This document shows, one piece after another, positions 1 through 5,867 of a stretch of 6,146 nucleotides of DNA; within the stretch, counting starts at the first letter, position 1; the number at the start of each line of letters is the position of its first letter. The DNA lies in contig CANQNI010000097.1 in NCBI GenBank assembly GCA_947625175.1, positions 1 to 6,146 of the forward strand, given 5' to 3'. The translations under genes were made by a program, and so were the position numbers. The notes beneath the pieces are model-generated. The model had not been told where the DNA came from and searched no databases. It saw only the letters and a list, made by a program, of their open reading frames with translations. Origin of the DNA: an uncultured Eubacteriaceae bacterium. GTDB taxonomy: Bacteria; Bacillota; Clostridia; Eubacteriales; Eubacteriaceae.

Positions 1-1
1 G

Positions 2-115
2 TTTTCCCTGTGGTCTATTATAAGAGAAATATTCATACGTTTCAAAAGGAGGATGGCGCTCATCCCACCACCTAAAGAAGTGGGTTTCCGCGCCAGAAAT
101 TTCTATGAAAGTTGA
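2..115 (+). CDS. 3' end of an unidentified upstream reading frame (partial)
   Basis: This frame is open from the left edge to a TGA at 113-115, giving about 37 residues, and it overlaps the aroA start by 11 bases. Its tail includes RRMALIPPPKEVGFRAR, a basic stretch followed by a Pro-rich turn. The GC-rich nested hairpin at 54-95 lies entirely inside these codons. An internal ATG at 53 follows AGGAGG with no spacing, so it is unlikely to start translation. I do not recognise the protein. A short basic C-terminus built across a terminal hairpin would suit the end of an insertion-element gene of the IS200/IS605 or IscB type, but that is only a resemblance from memory. The frame may also be open by chance. 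Confidence 0.25.
   Translation, partial: FSLWSIIREIFIRFKRRMALIPPPKEVGFRARNFYES
46..52 (+). promoter_or_regulatory. Strong Shine-Dalgarno-like AAGGAGG far upstream of aroA
   Basis: AAGGAGG is the best ribosome-binding match in the window, but it lies 52 bases before the aroA ATG at 105. The 20 bases just before that ATG contain no SD. If the hairpin at 54-95 folds, only A53 and bases 96-104 separate this motif from the ATG, an effective spacing of 10. It could therefore be the real aroA ribosome-binding site, bridged by structure. Alternatively it is unrelated sequence inside the upstream frame. Confidence 0.4.
54..95 (+). repeat. GC-rich nested hairpin before aroA
   Basis: The outer stem is TGGCGC (54-59) with GCGCCA (90-95), 6 perfect pairs. 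The inner stem is CCCAC (64-68) with GTGGG (80-84), 5 perfect pairs, with an 11-base loop. The two stems are separated by 4- and 5-base internal loops. Twenty-five of the 42 bases are G or C, in sharp contrast to the AT-rich genes around it. A 10-base palindrome, AGAAATTTCT (95-104), follows immediately and abuts the aroA ATG. There is no T-run, so this is not an intrinsic terminator. It may be a translational control structure for aroA or the end hairpin of an insertion element. Confidence 0.65.
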
Positions 116-1403
116 AATAAAACCTGAAGACACTGGTGGAGAGATTTATATACCTCCTTCAAAAAGTGTAACTCATAGAGCGATTATAGCTGCAGCTTTG
201 GCTAATGGAACCAGTCGAATTGATCATGTTTTATTATCTCAGGATATAAAAGCAACTTTAGAAACTATTAAAGTATTTGGAGCAGAAGTAACTTCAGATC
301 AGGAAGATGAAGAAGGATTATTTACTTTTTATATTACTGGTAATCCTAATCCAGTTGTTCGTGATGCATTAATAGATTGTATTGAATCAGGTTCTACTTT
401 AAGATTTACTTTGCCTATTTTAGCTATCGATGCTAAAAATACAGTAGTTACTGGAAAAGAAGGTCTAAAAAACCGACCTATTCAAACTTATCTTGAAATA
501 TTTGATGAACAGAATTTTAACTATGAAAAAGGTGAAAAAGCATTACCAATTATTCTAAACGGAAAGCTAAAACCAGGAAAGTTTAAAATTAGAGGAGATA
601 TCTCATCACAATATTTAACAGGTTTATTCTTTGCTTTACCATTACTTCCTGAAAGTTCGGACATATATTTAACCTCACCTCTCGAATCAAAACCATATGT
701 TACCTTAACTATTGAAGTATTAGAAGAATTTGGGATAGAAATCGAGAAAATTTCATCTGATCATTATCATATTCCAGGAAATCAAAATTATCGACCTACC
801 AGTATTAGTATTCAGGGAGATTTTTCTCAGGCAGCATTCTGGTTTGTTAACGGTCTTATTAATAAGGAAACGACTTTACTAAACTTACCAGAAACTTCAA
901 TCCAGGGTGATTTTAGAATTATCAGTATTTTAAATAGTATTGGAGCTGATATAACTTATGATAAAGAAAAAAAGGCTTGGATTAGTAGACCTGCAAAAAC
1001 CCACAACTTTGAATTGAATATGAAAGATATTCCAGATTTAGTACCAATCCTAGCTGTTGTAGCTTCGTTTTCAGAAGGATATTCAACTTTAACTGGAACA
1101 AAACGTCTTCGATTTAAGGAAAGTGATAGAATTTTAGCGATAGCAAATATGCTTGAATCCTATGGTGTTGATGTTTCTGTTAAAGAGAATCAAATAGTTA
1201 TTAAAGGTCAGGATAAATTACTGAGTACAACAATAAATTCTTTCAATGATCATAGAATAGCTATTACTGCAGCAATAGCTTCAGGTAGGGCTCAGGGTTT
1301 AGTAACTATTTTGGATGCTCAATGCGTGAATAAGTCCTATCCCAATTTTTGGGAAGATTTTAAAAATGTTGGGGGTGATATCCGTGAGCTCGATTTGGGG
1401 TGA
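105..1403 (+). CDS. aroA: 3-phosphoshikimate 1-carboxyvinyltransferase (EPSP synthase)
   Basis: This cytoplasmic enzyme joins phosphoenolpyruvate to shikimate-3-phosphate to give EPSP, the sixth step of the shikimate pathway. The protein is 432 residues, close to the usual ~430. Family motifs are complete: PSKS at 18-21 with Lys20 and Arg25, the ESGSTLR loop at 94-100, NRP at 123-125 with Arg124, SSQ at 167-169, IPD with Asp311, KESDR at 338-342, NDHR at 381-384 and Lys410 near the end. In the PEP/glyphosate loop Gly96 is kept, but the E. coli Thr97 and Pro101 positions are Ser97 and Phe101. ATG 105 is the first possible start: the frame has a stop at 21-23 and no ATG, GTG or TTG between, and MKVEIKP fits the family's N-terminus. 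No SD lies directly before it (see the hairpin at 54-95). It is the first intact gene of the run and its 3' end overlaps aroC. Confidence 0.96.
   Translation: MKVEIKPEDTGGEIYIPPSKSVTHRAIIAAALANGTSRIDHVLLSQDIKATLETIKVFGAEVTSDQEDEEGLFTFYITGNPNPVVRDALIDCIESGSTLRFTLPILAIDAKNTVVTGKEGLKNRPIQTYLEIFDEQNFNYEKGEKALPIILNGKLKPGKFKIRGDISSQYLTGLFFALPLLPESSDIYLTSPLESKPYVTLTIEVLEEFGIEIEKISSDHYHIPGNQNYRPTSISIQGDFSQAAFWFVNGLINKETTLLNLPETSIQGDFRIISILNSIGADITYDKEKKAWISRPAKTHNFELNMKDIPDLVPILAVVASFSEGYSTLTGTKRLRFKESDRILAIANMLESYGVDVSVKENQIVIKGQDKLLSTTINSFNDHRIAITAAIASGRAQGLVTILDAQCVNKSYPNFWEDFKNVGGDIRELDLG
1371..1377 (+). promoter_or_regulatory. aroC ribosome-binding site inside aroA
   Basis: GGGGGTG, followed by AT, is close to the consensus GGAGGTGAT and sits 6 bases before GTG 1384. 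It favours that GTG over the ATG at 1366 as the aroC start. The bases also encode part of the aroA NVGGD tail, so the site is embedded in the upstream gene. Confidence 0.7.
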
Positions 1404-2466
1404 CTTAATTAAAATTTCAATTTTTGGTGAATCTCATGGTAAAGCGATTGGTTGTGTCATAGATGGTCTTCCTAGTGGCATTTCAATTGATACTAAATTA
1501 ATCAATAAAGATTTACTAAGACGAAGTGCAAAAAGTTATGAACTAGCTACTCCCCGCAAAGAAGCTGATCATTTTGAAATAATAAGTGGATTCTTTAATA
1601 ATAAAACAACAGGAACCCCACTATGTTGTATGATTGAAAATACCGATACAAGAAGTAAAGATTATTCTCCTGAAATACTGAGACCAGGCCATGCTGATTA
1701 TACAGCTTATGTTAGATACAAAGGTTTTCAAGATTATCGAGGTGGAGGTCATTTCTCTGGTAGAATTACAGCTCCTCTTGTTATTGCTGGTTCTATCTGT
1801 AAACAAGTACTACATTCTATAGAACCTGAAATCAAATTTGGTTCAAGAATAATTTCAATTGAAAACATTAACGACAAAAAAACTTTAAACTGGAAAGATT
1901 ATCTTAAGTTAGATTTAAGCGAATTAAAGTATCCTTTTATTAATCAAGAATTAATTCCTAAAGTTGAAAATAGAATTAAGGAAGTAATAAAAGAAGGGGA
2001 TTCTTTAGGTGGAATTGTTGAGTGCTGGATAACTGGTATAAAAGCAGGTATAGGAAATCCTTTCTTTGATTCTGTTGAAAGTGAATTAGCTTCCTTACTC
2101 TTTTCAATTCCAGCGGTAAAAGGCGTTGAATTTGGGTCTGGTTTTGATTTAACTAGAATGAAGGGATCTCAAGCTAACGATTCTATTAGAATAGATAATG
2201 GTAAAATTTACACTCAAACAAATAATAACGGTGGAATTAATGGTGGAATAACTAATGGAATGCCTATTATCTTTAGAGTAGCTATTAAACCAACACCTAC
2301 CATAAAAAAAGAACAAAAAACGATAAATTATAAATTAAAAGAAAATATTATTCATCAGTTTCGTGGTCGACATGATCCTTGTATTATACTTAGAGTACCT
2401 GTAGTTATCGAAAGTATTAGTGCAATAGCATTACTTAACTTAATTTTGAAGAACATAAATGGATAA
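1384..2466 (+). CDS. aroC: Chorismate synthase
   Basis: Removes phosphate from EPSP to make chorismate, the branch point for aromatic amino acids and folate; the family uses reduced FMN. I prefer GTG 1384, giving 360 residues that begin MSSIWGDLIK like related enzymes, with a strong SD 6 bases upstream. An ATG at 1366 would add six residues. From the GTG start, GESHG is at 15-19 with His18, and RPGHADYT at 100-107 places His103 where E. coli has catalytic His106. IENTDTRS is at 84-91, the glycine-rich segment is RGGGHFSGR at 119-127, and GRHDPC is near the C-terminus. The glycine-rich segment differs from the E. coli form (GGGRSSARE) and resembles versions I associate with clostridia. The gene overlaps aroA by 20 bases and the chorismate mutase gene by 8, which suggests translational coupling. 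Confidence 0.95.
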   Translation: MSSIWGDLIKISIFGESHGKAIGCVIDGLPSGISIDTKLINKDLLRRSAKSYELATPRKEADHFEIISGFFNNKTTGTPLCCMIENTDTRSKDYSPEILRPGHADYTAYVRYKGFQDYRGGGHFSGRITAPLVIAGSICKQVLHSIEPEIKFGSRIISIENINDKKTLNWKDYLKLDLSELKYPFINQELIPKVENRIKEVIKEGDSLGGIVECWITGIKAGIGNPFFDSVESELASLLFSIPAVKGVEFGSGFDLTRMKGSQANDSIRIDNGKIYTQTNNNGGINGGITNGMPIIFRVAIKPTPTIKKEQKTINYKLKENIIHQFRGRHDPCIILRVPVVIESISAIALLNLILKNING

Positions 2467-2737
2467 TTTAGTTAAAATCCGTTCAGAAATTGATAAAATA
2501 GATCAAGAAATGGCTCTGTTATATGAAAAAAGAATGCTTCTTATGAGGGAAGTAGCAGATTATAAAAAGAGTCACCAAAAGCCGGTTTTAAATTTGAACC
2601 GGGAAGAAGAAGTTATAAAAAAGAACAGTTCTTATATAAATTCAAATCAATTAATACCTTATTATGAAGACTTTATCCAGTTTATAATGGATCAAGGAAA
2701 AAAACTTCAAATTAATTATTTAAAACAAATAAAATAG
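2459..2737 (+). CDS. aroQ: Stand-alone AroQ-type chorismate mutase
   Basis: Rearranges chorismate to prephenate, committing it to Phe/Tyr synthesis. At 92 residues it is the size of one all-helical AroQ domain with no dehydratase, dehydrogenase or DAHP synthase fused on. Against the E. coli P-protein mutase domain, Arg11, Arg28, Lys39, Arg51, Glu52 and Gln88 match Arg8, Arg25, Lys36, Arg48, Glu49 and Gln84 here. The E. coli Asp48 position is Asn45 and Ser84 appears to be Gly80, so two substrate contacts differ; this hand alignment is firmer at the N-terminus than at the C-terminus. ATG 2459 lies inside the end of aroC with an 8-base overlap and only a weak purine run upstream (GAAGAA), so expression probably depends on coupling to aroC. 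The family normally forms an intertwined dimer. Confidence 0.88.
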   Translation: MDNLVKIRSEIDKIDQEMALLYEKRMLLMREVADYKKSHQKPVLNLNREEEVIKKNSSYINSNQLIPYYEDFIQFIMDQGKKLQINYLKQIK

Positions 2738-2767
2738 ATTTACCAATAATTAAACCTCAAGATTTTT

Positions 2768-3574
2768 ATGAATGAATTACAATTATTTTTTCAATCACGA
2801 TTTACCTTATTAAGTATAATTGAAGTCTTTATACTCACTTTTATTATTTATCAAATATTTAAGTTAGTTAGTGGGACTCAAGCCGAAAAAGTTATCCGAG
2901 GTTTAATTTTAATTCTTTTATTAGTTCCAATCAGCGAATTCTTCGGACTTACCACTCTAAATTTTTTAATTCGAAATATCTTTACCTGGATTTTCTTATT
3001 AATTATTATAGTTTTTCAGCCTGAGTTACGAACAGCATTAGAACGCATAGGTAATTCTAATATAACCGGATTATCCTTAAGAAGAAATAGAAATATTAAT
3101 CAAGTAGAAGAAACCATTAATATATTAATTGAATCAGTAGAAATCCTATCAACAACTAAAACAGGTGCCTTAATTGTATGTGAACAGAAAACAGGACTTA
3201 AAAATATTGAAGCGAGTGGAACGGTTATTAACGCTAAGATAACCCCTCAACTGATTTCAAATATTTTTTACAATAAAGCACCACTTCATGATGGTGCTAT
3301 TATCGTTTCAATGGAAGAAAGTATTATTAAAGCTGCTGGTTGTGTTTTACCATTAACACGACGAAAAGATATTCCAGATCAATTGGGAATGAGACATCGT
3401 GCTGGTATTGGTATTTCAGAACATTCAGATGCTTTAACTATTATAGTTTCAGAGGAAACCGGTAATATTTCTTATAGTCAGAATTCGGAATTTAAAAATG
3501 ATGTTTCTTTGGAAGATTTAAAAATAAAACTTCTTAATACTTTTGTTGAACCTTTAACCAATAGAAAATACTAA
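2768..3574 (+). CDS. cdaA: Membrane diadenylate cyclase CdaA (DacA)
   Basis: Condenses two ATP into cyclic di-AMP, a second messenger for K+/osmolyte transport and wall homeostasis in low-GC Gram-positives. The 268 residues match the family's ~270. Three hydrophobic segments lie at roughly 13-33, 42-60 and 66-83. A linker helix with FQPELRTALERIG (83-95) leads into the cytoplasmic DAC domain, about 110-265. The catalytic LHDGA (173-177; DGA 175-177) and RHR (209-211) motifs are both present, as is SEETG (228-232). The usual GTRHRA reads GMRHRA here, a mild change beside the ATP site. It starts 30 bases after the chorismate mutase gene with no convincing SD before ATG 2768, and cdaR follows 4 bases later, so all five genes probably share a transcript. 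Confidence 0.95.
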   Translation: MNELQLFFQSRFTLLSIIEVFILTFIIYQIFKLVSGTQAEKVIRGLILILLLVPISEFFGLTTLNFLIRNIFTWIFLLIIIVFQPELRTALERIGNSNITGLSLRRNRNINQVEETINILIESVEILSTTKTGALIVCEQKTGLKNIEASGTVINAKITPQLISNIFYNKAPLHDGAIIVSMEESIIKAAGCVLPLTRRKDIPDQLGMRHRAGIGISEHSDALTIIVSEETGNISYSQNSEFKNDVSLEDLKIKLLNTFVEPLTNRKY

Positions 3575-3578
3575 TTTT

Positions 3579-4796
3579 ATGAAAAATGTAAACATTAAAT
3601 TTGTAACTCAATTAATTACTTCCTTTTTACTAGCATTATTGATCTGGTATTTTATTAATGGTAGTACTACAAATATTGTTACTCGGACTGTTATGAATAT
3701 TCCAGTTACAGTAACAGGAAATAATGAATTAAGTGATAAAGGGTTAGTATTAGAAGATGATGTCAATTATTTTGTTAATCTAGAACTTCGAGGAACAGAA
3801 AATAATTTAGATCAGGTTAATACTGATGATTTAACAGCAGAAATTAATTTATCTGAGATTGATAATAGTGGTTCAGTAACTGTTCCTATTGTAATTAGGG
3901 GGCTTAACAATGCTGTTATTTTAGACCAAACAGTACCAAGTGAAGTACAATTACAGGTTGAGAAAATAACAGATCAGGCTATTAACCCATTAATTTTAAC
4001 TCAGGGAAAACCTGAAGAAGGTTATTCTGTAATTTCATCAACTACTGGTGAAACGGTTTCTGTAAGTGGGGAAGAGGATCAGATAAGAAAAATTGACCGC
4101 ATTTCAGGAATTGCAAATGTAGATGGACTATCTACAAATTCTTATCAGCTGGTTCAGCTTAATGCCTATGATTCAGAAGGGAATATTTTAAGAGGAATTA
4201 CTTTAACTCCAAATGTAGTTGAAGCTGAAATAATAATTGGAGTTATTAAACAAGTCAGTGTAACCCCACCAGAGGTAATGAGTTCTCCGCAGATTGGATA
4301 TCAGATTACTGATGTTTCTGTTAAGCCTAAGACTATAAAAATTGCGGGGGATCCTGATACTATTGAAGAAATAAATAGTATTAATGTTACCCCGGTTAGT
4401 TTTAATGAAGCTCTTTTAAACCATTCATTTATTGTAGAATCAAATATGATTTTACCTGAAAATACTTCAGTTATTGGTAGTAATGCCTTAGCTTCAGTTG
4501 AAGTTTTTATTGAAAAAATTAATGAAAAAAGTATTTCCATAACTGATATTGAAGTTGTTGGTTTAGAAGATAGTCTTGAAATAGACCGGATTAGTCCAGG
4601 TTCTATTAGTATGAAAATAAGTGGAACCTCAGCAGCTTTAAATAAATATGATAATTCAAACGTTAAAGCTCTAGTTGATGTATCAGGGCTTGGGGTTGGT
4701 GAATATACCCTTCCAATTAATTTAAATTTAAGTGATGTTAATATTATCGAATTAAATCCAATAGATGTAACAGTGCGGATTGACGAAAAAACATAG
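3579..4796 (+). CDS. cdaR: CdaR, YbbR-repeat regulator of CdaA
   Basis: A membrane-anchored extracytoplasmic protein that binds CdaA and modulates c-di-AMP synthesis in characterised Bacillota. The 405 residues have one N-terminal transmembrane segment at about 8-26 (TSFLLALLIWYFI core), which acts as an uncleaved anchor. Four YbbR-like beta-rich repeats follow at roughly 38-130, 135-221, 222-312 and 318-402. Typical repeat features include a V-x-V-x-G-type strand (VTVTGN, VSVSGE, IKIAGD, MKISGT) followed by an acidic turn. Three or four repeats are usual. The gene begins 4 bases after cdaA with no visible SD (TACTAATTTTATG), which suggests coupling. A terminator begins within its TAG stop. 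In many Bacillota glmM comes next; here it does not. Confidence 0.93.
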   Translation: MKNVNIKFVTQLITSFLLALLIWYFINGSTTNIVTRTVMNIPVTVTGNNELSDKGLVLEDDVNYFVNLELRGTENNLDQVNTDDLTAEINLSEIDNSGSVTVPIVIRGLNNAVILDQTVPSEVQLQVEKITDQAINPLILTQGKPEEGYSVISSTTGETVSVSGEEDQIRKIDRISGIANVDGLSTNSYQLVQLNAYDSEGNILRGITLTPNVVEAEIIIGVIKQVSVTPPEVMSSPQIGYQITDVSVKPKTIKIAGDPDTIEEINSINVTPVSFNEALLNHSFIVESNMILPENTSVIGSNALASVEVFIEKINEKSISITDIEVVGLEDSLEIDRISPGSISMKISGTSAALNKYDNSNVKALVDVSGLGVGEYTLPINLNLSDVNIIELNPIDVTVRIDEKT

Positions 4797-4829
4797 AAAT
4801 AAATTCAATCGAATTTATTTCTTTTTTTT
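4795..4829 (+). terminator. Rho-independent terminator after cdaR
   Basis: A perfect 12-base-pair stem pairs 4795-4806 with 4811-4822 around a 4-base loop (AATC). Eight T residues follow at 4822-4829, the first of them shared with the stem. The left arm begins at the second base of the cdaR TAG. Only two of the twelve pairs are G-C, which is weak by enteric standards, but length and the T-run make this a convincing end for the aro-cda transcript. Confidence 0.85.
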
Positions 4830-4858
4830 CGCTCATTTTAGCTATTTCATTCTAGAAA

Positions 4859-4887
4859 TTGACCTAATTGGGTAAAATTAAAATTAA
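4859..4887 (+). promoter_or_regulatory. Possible promoter for the CDF transporter gene
   Basis: TTGACC (4859-4864) matches five of six bases of the -35 consensus, in the 118-base gap after the cdaR terminator. The -10 is unclear: AATTAA sits at a 17-base spacing, while the better TAAAAT (4879-4884) is only 14 bases away. A promoter is expected here because a terminator separates this gene from cdaR, but the exact site is uncertain in such AT-rich sequence. Confidence 0.3.
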
Positions 4888-4903
4888 GAAAAGTATTATG
4901 CCT

Positions 4904-4908
4904 GAGGT
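4904..4908 (+). promoter_or_regulatory. Ribosome-binding site of the CDF gene
   Basis: GAGGT lies 6 bases before ATG 4915 and fixes that start. It stands out because aroA, the chorismate mutase gene, cdaA and cdaR have no clear SD directly upstream. Confidence 0.75.
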
Positions 4909-4914
4909 AAAACA

Positions 4915-5817
4915 ATGAATGAAATATTTAATCTGAGTGTTCGCGAAAGATATAGAATTATAGATAAAACCAGTATTGTTAATGTCATTGTAAATTTTAT
5001 TATTGCTACGGTCAAAATTATTATAGCAATTGTATCGGGTTCAATTGCAGTAGCCAGTGACTCAGTTATTAATATTGGCGATACTATAAGTGGTCTAGTT
5101 ACTTTATATGGTAATCATTTATCTCAAAAAAAACCCACTAAAAAACATCCCTTTGGTTTTGGAAGAATTGAATATCTAACGATTATTATTGCAGCAGTTG
5201 TAATGATTACTGTTAGTGGTATTTTAATGTATGTTTCAGTAGAACATATTATTCATCCGATTCCAATTGAAATCAATGGATTAGAATATGCTTTACTTGG
5301 TGGTGTTGTTGTAGCAAAATTCTTTTTATTTTATTACAATAAGCAAAAAAGTGAAAAAACTCTCAGTGGGGAACTAGAAGCTGTTTCCCATGATTCATTC
5401 ATTGACGCTATTGGAACTCTAATTGTTATAACTTTAATTTTTGTTGATCATTTCTTTAAAGTTGAACTTGATGGATATATTGGTTTAGGTGTCGGTTTAT
5501 TTATTACCATATCAAATATAATTGATATATATAAAACAATTAGTTTAATGTTAGGAACAAAAGCAGATCCATATATTACAGATGAAATTAAAAGAGTTGC
5601 TCTAACCGTTCCAGACATTGAAAATGTTAGAAATATAATCATTCATTCTTATGGTTACAATGTTCATTTTGGACAGATGGATTTAGATCTCCCTAAGAAT
5701 ATGGATGTTTTAGAAGCAAGTAAAAAATTAAAGGAACTTGAAACAGTTTTAGATAATAAGTTTAATATTAGTTTTACTTTTGGTATTAGTCCAGATAATC
5801 AAGCTTATAAAGAATAA
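4915..5817 (+). CDS. Cation diffusion facilitator (CDF) metal efflux transporter
   Basis: An inner-membrane antiporter family that exports divalent metals in exchange for protons; the metal is not certain here. The 300 residues fit the family. There are about six hydrophobic segments (roughly 20-41, 44-66, 86-108, 121-140, 163-179 and 186-206), then a cytoplasmic C-terminal domain from about 215. The family signature HPFGFGRIEYL is at 78-88. Likely metal ligands are Asp49/Asn53 in TM2 (DSVIN) and Asp160/Asp164 in TM5 (DSFID). E. coli YiiP uses Asp45/Asp49 and His153/Asp157, so the TM5 histidine typical of zinc exporters is replaced by Asp. This hints at manganese or iron rather than zinc, which is an inference. 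The gene has its own SD and lies between two terminators, so it is probably transcribed alone. Confidence 0.93.
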   Translation: MNEIFNLSVRERYRIIDKTSIVNVIVNFIIATVKIIIAIVSGSIAVASDSVINIGDTISGLVTLYGNHLSQKKPTKKHPFGFGRIEYLTIIIAAVVMITVSGILMYVSVEHIIHPIPIEINGLEYALLGGVVVAKFFLFYYNKQKSEKTLSGELEAVSHDSFIDAIGTLIVITLIFVDHFFKVELDGYIGLGVGLFITISNIIDIYKTISLMLGTKADPYITDEIKRVALTVPDIENVRNIIIHSYGYNVHFGQMDLDLPKNMDVLEASKKLKELETVLDNKFNISFTFGISPDNQAYKE

Positions 5818-5842
5818 AAAAGCACCGATTAAGGTGCTTTTT
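5817..5842. terminator. Bidirectional Rho-independent terminator
   Basis: AAAAAGCACC (5817-5826) pairs perfectly with GGTGCTTTTT (5833-5842), 10 pairs around the loop GATTAA. The A-run on one side and T-run on the other let it act for transcripts on either strand. It overlaps the last base of the CDF stop codon and lies 25 bases beyond the 3' end of the convergent minus-strand gene. Confidence 0.88.
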
Positions 5843-5867
5843 AAATGTTTAAATCAAATCATTTTGA

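Noticed and set aside
54..104. The pre-aroA hairpin as an intrinsic terminator or aromatic-responsive riboswitch/T-box
   Set aside because: No T-run follows the stem, so it is not a terminator. The 104 bases visible are too short for a T-box and show no specifier or antiterminator elements.
53..115. Leader peptide of 20 codons starting at ATG 53
   Set aside because: The ATG directly touches AGGAGG with no spacer, too close for normal initiation. The peptide has no run of Phe, Tyr or Trp codons as expected for attenuation of an aromatic operon.
1401..1403. TGA at the end of aroA read as Trp (alternative code)
   Set aside because: Reading on adds only three residues before TAA, conserved genes contain no internal TGA, and TGG is used for Trp, so the standard code fits.
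1621..1806. Minus-strand open frame of 61 codons inside aroC
   Set aside because: It lies wholly within the highly conserved part of chorismate synthase and has no recognisable domain, so it is a shadow of the coding strand.
2706..2735. Promoter-like TTCAAA-18-TAAAAT before cdaA
   Set aside because: The -35 matches only four of six bases and such pairs are expected by chance in sequence this AT-rich, so it is not strong enough to claim a separate cdaA promoter.
4301..4540. Minus-strand open frame of 79 codons inside cdaR
   Set aside because: It is antisense to conserved YbbR repeats and has no supporting context; AT-rich repeats with few stop-forming reverse complements explain it.
5448..5642. 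Minus-strand open frame of 64 codons inside the CDF gene
   Set aside because: It mirrors the membrane and C-terminal codons of a clear transporter gene; its hydrophobic look comes from that.
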